This document shows, piece by piece, positions 9,002 to 16,341 of a DNA stretch of 59,334 nucleotides; the first letter of the stretch is position 1, and each line of letters begins with the position of its first letter. Source of the DNA: an uncultured Hungatella sp. (GTDB taxonomy: Bacteria; Bacillota; Clostridia; Lachnospirales; Lachnospiraceae); NCBI GenBank assembly GCA_910588505.1, contig CAJUPQ010000009.1, positions 1 to 59,334 of the forward strand. Direction: 5' to 3'. The notes beneath the pieces are model-generated. The model had not been told where the DNA came from and did not search any database. It worked only from the letters and a program-made list of their open reading frames with translations. The position numbers and the translations under genes were made by a program.

Positions 9002-10048
9002 CTATTTCAGCCACGGCAAAACAGCTTGTGTTACACTTATGTAGGATTCCTCCTGTAAGGGACTTAAAAGAAGAATAAAATACAACGAAACAACAGCAAT
9101 ACTAATACTTCTTAATAAATAACGGTCATTCTTTACTATTCTTTTATTTATATTAGATGAAATGTTAGATAAAGTAATTATAATAAATGGCATCATAAAA
9201 TAGATTAAACGCGAGAAATTGATATTAACTTTTATAAATAAAATAAAAGAACATGACATTAATGAACAACGAATAAACAGTTCATCCGTTTGTAAACATT
9301 TATTCATTACTGATTTTCGGGGTGTCCGACAATACAAAAGCAGCAAAACAAGGAGTAAAACTGGAAATGAATGCCGTATAACAACATCTGGTGGAACGTC
9401 TGTATTGTAATACCAAAACCTCCTGTTATGAGTAATATTGAACATTATTCTTAAAACGGCAGGGAATATCGTATATATAAACACGAATTCAGCCATTACA
9501 AACCATTTATAAAACTTATAAAAGTTCTTGTGATTCACGAAAACCAATACTATATAGAAGAAACACATCTCATGGAACATTGAGGCAATCATAATCGATA
9601 TAATGTATTTTATATTGCCTCTTTTTGTATTGCTTTTTAAAAACCTGATTCCATACATAACAAAAACTATTCCAACAGCATTCCTCATTTGTACGCAAAA
9701 AAGTAAAAATGGAAATATCATAAAACACAGGAGTACAAAAACCGGTTTCTTTGCATAGTCTAAAACAACTTTCCTGAACACACAAAACACAATTAAAAAA
9801 ATAAATATTCGATATTGATAAAATGACAAACCCAGCTTATAAAACAATATGCCGCAACATGCATATAACGGCTCATATTTATATAATAAATTTGACGCCT
9901 GACCAGTACCATAAGCGATATATTGGTTTTCATAATTTATAAAATCCGGATCTCTGTTATTCATCACACAAAGAATAAATAAGCAAATTAAAAGCATATC
10001 AAATATGATTTTCTTTATAGAAGAACCCACGTTAATATTTGTTTTCAT
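9002..10048 (-). CDS. EpsG-family polysaccharide polymerase (Wzy-like)
   Basis: About 348 residues with roughly ten hydrophobic segments. The early DPDFINYENQY loop, the QMRNAVGIVFVMYG helix and the FHEMCFFY motif are typical of EpsG proteins, which polymerise repeat units on the outer face of the membrane. The ATG at 10048 is six bases after GGAGAAG and is preferred over the one at 10069. It overlaps the end of the preceding glycosyltransferase by 17 bases. Very AT-rich coding sequence. Confidence 0.82.
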   Translation of the reverse strand: MKTNINVGSSIKKIIFDMLLICLFILCVMNNRDPDFINYENQYIAYGTGQASNLLYKYEPLYACCGILFYKLGLSFYQYRIFIFLIVFCVFRKVVLDYAKKPVFVLLCFMIFPFLLFCVQMRNAVGIVFVMYGIRFLKSNTKRGNIKYIISIMIASMFHEMCFFYIVLVFVNHKNFYKFYKWFVMAEFVFIYTIFPAVLRIMFNITHNRRFWYYNTDVPPDVVIRHSFPVLLLVLLLLYCRTPRKSVMNKCLQTDELFIRCSLMSCSFILFIKVNINFSRLIYFMMPFIIITLSNISSNINKRIVKNDRYLLRSISIAVVSLYFILLLSPLQEESYISVTQAVLPWLK

Positions 10049-11147
10049 GCTTTCTTCTCCAGGTATCAAAAATTGGTTTTATATGCATTGCGTCCAATAG
10101 ACAAGCCATAAGGTATCTAAATCTTCCATATGTACTGTTATTAAAAATTATCCTTTTTGTCTCTTTCTTTACAGTCAAAAAATCCTCGCGGTTCAAAGAA
10201 ACATCTTTCATGTGTTCGCATAACAGAGCGTATATTTTTTTCGTATCATTTCTGATGTTACTCTTAGTTGGCACAATCTGATAATGCGCAACAATTCCCG
10301 GATTTCTATTTCTTCTTCTCTGTCCCCATGTTACTTGATATAAGTATTCCTTAAACAAATGAATCAGAGCATAACATAGTAAATCAGCCTCATTCGCCAT
10401 AATCTGTTTAATCCACTTGCATTCTGCGTTATATCTTCTTATTATCAATTCCGAGGAATAGACACTGAAGCCGTTAGACATTCTATTGACTGCTATATCT
10501 TTTGACTTCTCCGTATTTGTATAAATCCATGTTGGCATTTTTAATATATAAAAATTTCCATATATAGACAAAGCCGACCTAAAGAGGTTATGAGCTATAA
10601 AACTAAATTTTGTTTCAATGTTTTCTTTTAAAAACTGCTCAATGTTATCTAAATCTAATAGCTTTATATTGTATATGCTACCACTTGGATGGACATATAA
10701 TGAATAATGGGCTTTTAAGCATTCATTCCTTTCTATGATCATTTTACTTTCTGAATATCTTATCTTCCACTTCGCTTCCTCATCGATTGCCTCACCTGTT
10801 AAATATGAGACGGGCTGCTCTCTTTTTATAATCCTAATAATTTCTTTTATACTATCAGGCACTACGCCATCGCGGGCCCGAAGAAGAAAACCATATGTTC
10901 CTTTCGCCCGTTTAAACGAGCGAATGATATTCAAGTCGTGTCCCAGATTGTCGCTGTTTCGAAAATATTTAATTCTCTTATCACCTATTTTTTCGAGCAT
11001 CCCCTGTATATCTTCCGTTGAGCAGTCATCAGATATTACTATCTCAATATCATCCTCCGGGTACAGTAATATTTGTTTGACCACTTTTTCTACCATATGT
11101 ACTTGATTGTATACTGGAATACAAAAACTTAAAATCGGCGTTTCCAT
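10032..11147 (-). CDS. Glycosyltransferase family 2
   Basis: A 371-residue inverting GT-A enzyme. The N-terminus ILSFCIPVYNQV, then EIVISDDCSTED and NLGHDLNIIRSF, is the standard family-2 nucleotide-sugar-binding region. The place where a DxD metal motif is expected reads FLLRARDGVVPDS, so only the final aspartate is kept, which is atypical. The C-terminal 150 residues have no recognised domain. It lies between another glycosyltransferase (five-base gap) and the polymerase (overlap), so it should add one sugar of the repeat unit. The sugar cannot be named. Confidence 0.85.
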   Translation of the reverse strand: METPILSFCIPVYNQVHMVEKVVKQILLYPEDDIEIVISDDCSTEDIQGMLEKIGDKRIKYFRNSDNLGHDLNIIRSFKRAKGTYGFLLRARDGVVPDSIKEIIRIIKREQPVSYLTGEAIDEEAKWKIRYSESKMIIERNECLKAHYSLYVHPSGSIYNIKLLDLDNIEQFLKENIETKFSFIAHNLFRSALSIYGNFYILKMPTWIYTNTEKSKDIAVNRMSNGFSVYSSELIIRRYNAECKWIKQIMANEADLLCYALIHLFKEYLYQVTWGQRRRNRNPGIVAHYQIVPTKSNIRNDTKKIYALLCEHMKDVSLNREDFLTVKKETKRIIFNNSTYGRFRYLMACLLDAMHIKPIFDTWRRKHENKY

Positions 11148-11152
11148 ACTGC

Positions 11153-12268
11153 TTACCTCTTAAAAATCTTCTTCATTTCTTCATCCCATGTATATTTTTC
11201 TGCCCATTTTCGCATCTTTTCAGGAATCGTATCATCTGATTTTAATTTGTAATAAAAATCCAATACCGCCTTTATATCTATTGGCGCGTCTGTCGATTCA
11301 ACCTGCATAGCATATGGGAAACTATTCTTATCAAATAATGGCTCTCCCGCATAAAAAAACGGAATTCCCTTTGCTATATATTCTTTCGTTTTCAATCCTG
11401 AACTATCCTTCGTGTTACATCTATGCATTCCCAGACAACCGGCGCCAATATCGACCTGATCGTATATTTCATCAAGTTCATTTCCTTTCTTTATTCCCAG
11501 ATACTTAATCTTCCCCTCCATATTTAATTCTTTAATTAACTTTTTGGTTGAATCCATAATTGTTCCAACAAACCACAACTCAACATTTATACATTCATGG
11601 CTATTGGTATAATAGTTGTATAACCCTCTTACTAATCTGTCATACCCATGCGCCAGCCACTCATATGAAACAGAAATAATCCGGATTCCTTCATGTACAG
11701 TTTTCGTTTGCCGCCTAATATGATCGAGGTCTACCCCATTATCGATCCTTATAGTTTCTTTTCCAAATATATTGTCAAAACTGCTAATCGTAACTATTTT
11801 ATCTATATATTTAAGATTTGCTTTCCTGTATATTCTATCGATTACAAATACAGGATACAGCACATACTGTCCTTTGTTATAATTCGGGTATGAATGCATT
11901 TCTAAAATTACTGTCTTGGTATGATTTTTAGCCTCCTTATACAATTTCATCGTAGAATAGTCAAAAAATACATATCGAAAATACATCTCTGTAAATCTTT
12001 CATCTGTTCCTTTTAAAAACTCAAATGCCATATTTTTTAAAGTCTTATTCCTTAAAACTCTATTAATAATTTTGCTTTTTGCAGGGAACTCCCTGAAATA
12101 TACAATATTACCCTTTCTGTCAAAGACAGCCGCTCCTTCTTCGGTATAACCTGTATAATACCTGACTTCGTGTCCAATATGATCTAGTGCCTGTATTTGA
12201 GCAAATACCTTCTTTGTTATCCCCCTGCTGGTATCCTCAGGAAACATGTTTGCAAATATAAACATCAT
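11153..12268 (-). CDS. Glycosyltransferase, GT-B fold (family 4-like)
   Basis: A 371-residue predicted glycosyltransferase. It starts FIFANMFPEDTSRGITKKVFAQIQAL (continuing the GT-B N-terminal domain). Later it has IVTISSFDNIFG and a C-terminal half with ISVSYEWLAHGYDRLVRGL and SSGLKTKEYIAKGIPFFYAG, the region that normally binds the donor nucleotide. The ATGA overlap (12265-12268) with the upstream glycosyltransferase shows translational coupling. It belongs to a divergent branch, so family 4 is a best guess and the substrate is unknown. Confidence 0.75.
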   Translation of the reverse strand: MMFIFANMFPEDTSRGITKKVFAQIQALDHIGHEVRYYTGYTEEGAAVFDRKGNIVYFREFPAKSKIINRVLRNKTLKNMAFEFLKGTDERFTEMYFRYVFFDYSTMKLYKEAKNHTKTVILEMHSYPNYNKGQYVLYPVFVIDRIYRKANLKYIDKIVTISSFDNIFGKETIRIDNGVDLDHIRRQTKTVHEGIRIISVSYEWLAHGYDRLVRGLYNYYTNSHECINVELWFVGTIMDSTKKLIKELNMEGKIKYLGIKKGNELDEIYDQVDIGAGCLGMHRCNTKDSSGLKTKEYIAKGIPFFYAGEPLFDKNSFPYAMQVESTDAPIDIKAVLDFYYKLKSDDTIPEKMRKWAEKYTWDEEMKKIFKR

Positions 12269-13431
12269 TGTCCTCTCTGTGTATCGCCTAATATTTCTCT
12301 ATAAATACTCCACATGCTATTTAGCGCATTTCTCATCTCAAACGGTTCCACTGCTTTTAAGCAATCCTCTCTCATACGCATTCTCAAATCATCACTGCCT
12401 GCAAGCTTATCAATCGCTGCCGCAAATCCATCTATATCATCAGGATCACAAGAATAGCCAGTCTTTCCATCAATCACATAGTCAAGAATTCCATGTACAT
12501 TAGAAGATACCAGAGGAACTCCTGCTGCCATAGCCTCAATGCCAGCCAGGCCAAGTCCCTCGATTCGTGATGGAAACGCGCTGATATCAGCTGTATTACA
12601 CAGTTCCGGAATATCCCGCCGAAATCCAAGAAATACTGTATGGACGCAAAGGGAATTTGAGAGGTTTTCCAGTTTATCCTTCAATGGTCCTCTTCCACAT
12701 ATTACATAGTAAATATCATCTCTCTTAAGTTTTCCAAGTGCTTTGATAATAACTTGGTGATTCTTTCTCTCTATCAGCTCTCCAACAGAAAGAATCATCA
12801 TGCAGTCTTCTGGAATTCCAATACGCTTTTTATAGGCTTTCTTATCTACCTTCACACTTTTAATTTTATTGACGTCTACGCCAACACCTGGAATATATCT
12901 GACCTGCCTGGCATAAAAAGTCTTTGCTCTGCTAAAGTCTTCTTTGTTAATCGTAACTATGTAATCCGTATATTTTGACATCCATTTCTCTACCGGATAA
13001 TACATAATCCAGTTTTTCCTTGGCGCCGCATTATGAAAATGAAACCCATGACATGTGTACATAACTACCGTACCTTTTTTTCTGGCTCTTCTCGCAGATA
13101 AACGAACAAGGATTGATGCCGTAGGCGTATGTGTATGAATGAGGTCAAAATGATTAACATCTATCATGCGCTTTAATTCTTTGTAGGCTTTAACAGTATC
13201 TACACGGAAAGGGCTTCTTGAAAAGTGAATATTGTGGAGAATAATTCCCTGAGATTTTATCTTCTCCAAATATTGCTTAGTCCGTTTCTCGTCTGTGTCT
13301 TCCATATAATCGAGATTACATGCAATATGAACTTCACACCCCATTTCAGTATATAAGAACTGAACATTTTCTTTATTGAACCATTCTATAAACGATACGA
13401 CACTTGCAACAATAAGTACTTTCTTCAACAA
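12265..13431 (-). CDS. Glycosyltransferase family 4
   Basis: About 388 residues, GT-B fold. The N-terminal domain has HTHTPTASILVRLSARRA and YTCHGFHFH. The C-terminal domain has MILSVGELIERKNH and the E-x7-E-type motif RIEGLGLAGIEAMAAGVP. The frame is open from an ATG at 13455, inside the upstream gene. The TTG at 13431 is the likelier start: it sits five bases after AGAGGAG and just beyond the stop of the phosphosugar transferase, and it begins the natural KKVLIVASV strand. It probably adds the second sugar after the initiating transferase. Confidence 0.85.
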   Translation of the reverse strand: MLKKVLIVASVVSFIEWFNKENVQFLYTEMGCEVHIACNLDYMEDTDEKRTKQYLEKIKSQGIILHNIHFSRSPFRVDTVKAYKELKRMIDVNHFDLIHTHTPTASILVRLSARRARKKGTVVMYTCHGFHFHNAAPRKNWIMYYPVEKWMSKYTDYIVTINKEDFSRAKTFYARQVRYIPGVGVDVNKIKSVKVDKKAYKKRIGIPEDCMMILSVGELIERKNHQVIIKALGKLKRDDIYYVICGRGPLKDKLENLSNSLCVHTVFLGFRRDIPELCNTADISAFPSRIEGLGLAGIEAMAAGVPLVSSNVHGILDYVIDGKTGYSCDPDDIDGFAAAIDKLAGSDDLRMRMREDCLKAVEPFEMRNALNSMWSIYREILGDTQRGQ

Positions 13432-13432
13432 T

Positions 13433-14155
13433 TTAACTCCTCTGATACTCTGCAATTAACTCTTTTGCCTGTAATTGAAGTTCATCATATCTTGCCTGGC
13501 TTACCATACCGGCTTTCAAAAGCACATCCCCATAATCATCTGTTACATCAAGTTCTGCTTCACTTTCGCTATGACCAAAAACCTTTCTTACAGTCTTGAG
13601 CAATATCTTAAAATCTTCTAAAAAGCTCACTTTCTCTATGTACTCCAAATCCCACTTAAACTTCTGCTCCCATGTCACTGCATTTCTTCCATTAATCTGG
13701 GCAAGCCCGCTTAGTCCAGGTTTCACTGTATGACGCATACGAACCTCTTTGCTCATAAATACCATATCGCGAATCAGCTGAGGACGCGGTCCGATAATGC
13801 TCATATCCCCCTTTAATATATTAAAAATTTCCAGCAATTCATCCATACTGGATCCCCTTAGAGCTTTTCCGAATTTTCCAAGGCGTAACTTATCTGGTAA
13901 AAGATTCCCGTTCTCATCACGTCTGTCTGTCATTGTTCGAAACTTATACATATCAAAAATTCGTTCACGGCCGGTCTTTGGATCTATAAGTCCAGGGCGT
14001 GGCTGCTTAAATACAACAGGGCTTCCCATCTTAACTCTTACAAGTATTGCTATGATAATATAAAGCCATCCAAAAACTATGATAGTTAGTAATGAACAGA
14101 TTATATCCAACAGACGCTTTATATATTTCTCATAAATTCCACGTTTTCTCTGCAT
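13433..14155 (-). CDS. Undecaprenyl-phosphate sugar phosphotransferase (PglC/WcaJ type)
   Basis: A 240-residue monotopic phosphoglycosyl transferase that starts repeat-unit synthesis by moving a sugar 1-phosphate onto undecaprenyl phosphate. It has one N-terminal re-entrant helix (about residues 14-38), VFKQPRPGLIDPKTGRERIF, the catalytic Asp-Glu pair in SSMDELLEIFNILKGDMS, then IGPRPQL and VKPGLSGLAQINGRN. The last 45 residues are a hydrophilic tail beyond the usual catalytic core. It follows the aminotransferase within 11 bases. Because that neighbour resembles PglE, the first sugar may be a 4-amino-6-deoxy sugar, but the dehydratase needed for this is not in the window. Confidence 0.92.
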   Translation of the reverse strand: MQRKRGIYEKYIKRLLDIICSLLTIIVFGWLYIIIAILVRVKMGSPVVFKQPRPGLIDPKTGRERIFDMYKFRTMTDRRDENGNLLPDKLRLGKFGKALRGSSMDELLEIFNILKGDMSIIGPRPQLIRDMVFMSKEVRMRHTVKPGLSGLAQINGRNAVTWEQKFKWDLEYIEKVSFLEDFKILLKTVRKVFGHSESEAELDVTDDYGDVLLKAGMVSQARYDELQLQAKELIAEYQRS

Positions 14156-14166
14156 ATCACAAAATC

Positions 14167-15477
14167 CTATTCAAAGCACGCTTTAATTATATTAATAATT
14201 TTGTCCTGCTCGTTTGCTGTCATCTTGTTATCACTCGGCAAACATAGGCCTCTGGCAAATATATCCGCACCTACGTCCGTACCAGAACATGCAATATAGG
14301 CGTCTGTCCTCGCTCTTCCATTCCCCTCACGCACTACAAACCGATTCATCCTATATAGTGGCTGCATGTGCATTGGTTTCCAGATCGGACGCCCTTCCGC
14401 GTTAAAAGCACTAAATGCATCCAGTATCTCCTGTGGACAACTTTTACCCTTCTCACTTGTATATAGGTAGTCCTTCTCTCCTCTGACCTGTTGGCACATT
14501 GCTGCTTCATCAATCAATAAACAACTCAGCCAATAGTTGGGTTTACTCTTATCCTCAAAAGGATTTACAAGCACCGGCAGATCTTTCAGACCTTCCTGAT
14601 ACCTTTCGTAGATAGCTTTTTTCTGTCCAATATGTTCATCAATATGAAGCATATTCCCCCGTACAATGCCAGCGATGATGTTACTCATTCGGTAATTATA
14701 GCCCAACTCCTCATGCTGATACCATGGCGCCTCCTCGCGGCTCTGAGTACTCCATTTACGCACCTTATCTGCATCCGCTTTGCTGTTTGTAATAAACATT
14801 CCCCCTGCCGATCCAGTGCATATTTTATTACCGTTATAGCTTATAGCTCCAAAATCTCCGAAACTGCCACACATGCCGGATACAACTTGTCCGTCGTACC
14901 TTGCTCCCATTGCTTCTGCAGCATCCTCTACGATCAGCGCTCCGTGTTTATGACACACCACAGCAATCTCGTCCATCTTTGCCGGAACACCGTAAAGATG
15001 TGCCACTACCACCAGTTTCACATCTGGATACATCTCAAAAGCTTTTTCCAACGCAACCGGATCCATGTTCCAGGTATCAATCTCCGTATCAATAAAAACA
15101 GGCTCGCCACCTTCATAAACGATGGGGTTTACAGACGCATCAAATGTCAAATCTGAGCAAAATACCCGTTGCCCTGCAAGACTGTTTCCAGGCATTGCTC
15201 CCGGATTAATCTGCTCTGCAGCCAGCTTTATGCACATATGTAAAGCCGCTGTACCACAAGATAATCCTACGGCATATTTCATTCCAAGGTACTCAGCGAC
15301 CATCATTTCCAGTTTATTTATATTTGTTCCAACTGTACTTACCCAATTACTCTCAATAGCTTCCTTGACATACTGAAGTTCCTCATCGTGCATCGTTGGA
15401 GAGGACAGCCATACTTTTTTTTCAAATGGGATTATCTTCTGAAACCGTGGATCTTGTAATATTGCGTTTTTATCCAT
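14167..15477 (-). CDS. DegT/DnrJ sugar aminotransferase (PglE-like)
   Basis: A 436-residue PLP-dependent aminotransferase. It has SNWVSTVGTNINKLE, SCGTAALHMCIKLA, the cofactor aspartate in IVEDAAEAMGARY, and the PLP lysine in AISYNGNKICTGSAGG. The YNGNK motif and length fit the branch that aminates UDP-4-keto-6-deoxy-HexNAc (PglE/PseC side) rather than the WbpE branch at 3853-5010. It is the first enzyme gene after loaP. No 4,6-dehydratase or PglD-type acetyltransferase is visible here, so its substrate must be made elsewhere, or the assignment is too narrow. Confidence 0.85.
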   Translation of the reverse strand: MDKNAILQDPRFQKIIPFEKKVWLSSPTMHDEELQYVKEAIESNWVSTVGTNINKLEMMVAEYLGMKYAVGLSCGTAALHMCIKLAAEQINPGAMPGNSLAGQRVFCSDLTFDASVNPIVYEGGEPVFIDTEIDTWNMDPVALEKAFEMYPDVKLVVVAHLYGVPAKMDEIAVVCHKHGALIVEDAAEAMGARYDGQVVSGMCGSFGDFGAISYNGNKICTGSAGGMFITNSKADADKVRKWSTQSREEAPWYQHEELGYNYRMSNIIAGIVRGNMLHIDEHIGQKKAIYERYQEGLKDLPVLVNPFEDKSKPNYWLSCLLIDEAAMCQQVRGEKDYLYTSEKGKSCPQEILDAFSAFNAEGRPIWKPMHMQPLYRMNRFVVREGNGRARTDAYIACSGTDVGADIFARGLCLPSDNKMTANEQDKIINIIKACFE

Positions 15478-15562
15478 AATCTATCCATTCCTTTTATTCG
15501 TTATTTATTAACAATCGAAAACTGATGTGATATTCATAAATATTCTTAATACATACTTCTTT

Positions 15563-16060
15563 CTACATCTCTTTCTTATAAATTTCCAACCCAACTGTCA
15601 CCTGTTTCTTATCCCCGGCAAATGGAATTTCTATCTCAGCTGTCCTTTTATGGCGATCAATCCTCTGGATCAGCTGTTCCCGTCCTTTCAACGGCCCACT
15701 GGTTACAACAGGGCTTCCATTCCTGATAATTCCCCTTGACATATTAACCAAATTTTCCCTTTGACACATACCTTTCAAATATGGTCTATCGCATGGAGTC
15801 AATGAAATATCCGGTTTTGTCTCTCCATTCCTCAACAGATTTTTCACCAGCACTATAACATTTATTCCAGATAAAAAGAGATGTCCTGGCAGTGCAATCC
15901 GCTTCTCCAGATGCCACCTTCCACCGTAACGTATCATTCGTTGATACCGAAAACAGATTATTTCTTCTAATTCTTCTGAATCAACAAATATCTGACATTT
16001 CTCCGCATAATATGTTTCATTACCTACTGGGCATCTCAACAAATACCAGATTTCACTCAT
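15563..16060 (-). CDS. loaP: Transcription antiterminator LoaP (NusG paralogue)
   Basis: A 165-residue NusG-type protein. The NGN domain begins WYLLRCPVGNE (about residues 5-105), and a C-terminal KOW segment has GSPVVTSGPLKGREQLIQRI then DRHKRTAEIEI. LoaP proteins head long polysaccharide or secondary-metabolite operons in Firmicutes, bind an RNA hairpin in the leader and let RNA polymerase read through terminators. That fits here, since an AT-rich operon of at least 15 genes follows. The ATG directly abuts GAGGAG, an unusually short spacing. A leader hairpin (16088-16119) and two promoters lie upstream. Confidence 0.9.
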   Translation of the reverse strand: MSEIWYLLRCPVGNETYYAEKCQIFVDSEELEEIICFRYQRMIRYGGRWHLEKRIALPGHLFLSGINVIVLVKNLLRNGETKPDISLTPCDRPYLKGMCQRENLVNMSRGIIRNGSPVVTSGPLKGREQLIQRIDRHKRTAEIEIPFAGDKKQVTVGLEIYKKEM

Positions 16061-16087
16061 CTCCTCTTAGTTTTTGCCTCAAATTGT

Positions 16088-16119
16088 TCGCTTAACTGAT
16101 AGTTAAGCGACACTTTTTA
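16088..16119. repeat. Hairpin-forming 31-bp repeat copy 1 in the loaP leader
   Basis: TCGCTTAACT-GAT-AGTTAAGCGA forms a 10-bp stem with a 3-base loop and is followed by CACTTTTTA. Bases 16088-16118 are the exact reverse complement of 16290-16320, so the two copies form a 31-bp inverted repeat around the loaP promoters. In RNA of the loaP operon this copy is a leader hairpin without a U-tract, and so a possible LoaP recognition element rather than a terminator. Confidence 0.8.
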
Positions 16120-16162
16120 TGTTAATTAAATCTATAAATACTAATTTTGCTCATTGATTCTG

Positions 16163-16191
16163 ATTATATCATCATTTCTCATAGGTGTCAA
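16163..16191 (-). promoter_or_regulatory. Consensus sigma-A promoter P1 of the loaP-polysaccharide operon
   Basis: On the minus strand TTGACA (16186-16191) and TATAAT (16163-16168) are separated by exactly 17 bases. Both hexamers match the consensus fully. The predicted transcript starts near 16156 and gives a leader of about 95 bases. Confidence 0.85.
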
Positions 16192-16251
16192 CCGCATCAG
16201 ATTGACATATTTTCCGAAAAAATAAAAAAAGTTATCAAATTTGGAGTTAAA

Positions 16252-16280
16252 AATATAATTTTGTATTATTTGACAGTCAA
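16252..16280 (-). promoter_or_regulatory. Second promoter P2 upstream of loaP
   Basis: On the minus strand TTGACT (16275-16280) and TATATT (16252-16257) are 17 bases apart, about 90 bases upstream of P1. The region is very AT-rich, so this call is weaker than P1. Confidence 0.5.
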
Positions 16281-16289
16281 TAATATTAA

Positions 16290-16328
16290 AAAAAGTGTCG
16301 CTTAACTATCAGTTAAGCGACACTTTTT
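16290..16328 (-). terminator. Rho-independent terminator of polC (copy 2 of the inverted repeat)
   Basis: A perfect 18-bp palindrome with a 3-base loop: AAAAAGTGTCGCTTAACT, ATC, then the mirror arm. It lies 14 bases beyond the polC stop and is followed on the minus strand by a T7 run. It can terminate in both directions. Confidence 0.85.
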
Positions 16329-16341
16329 AACCTTCCCCCAC

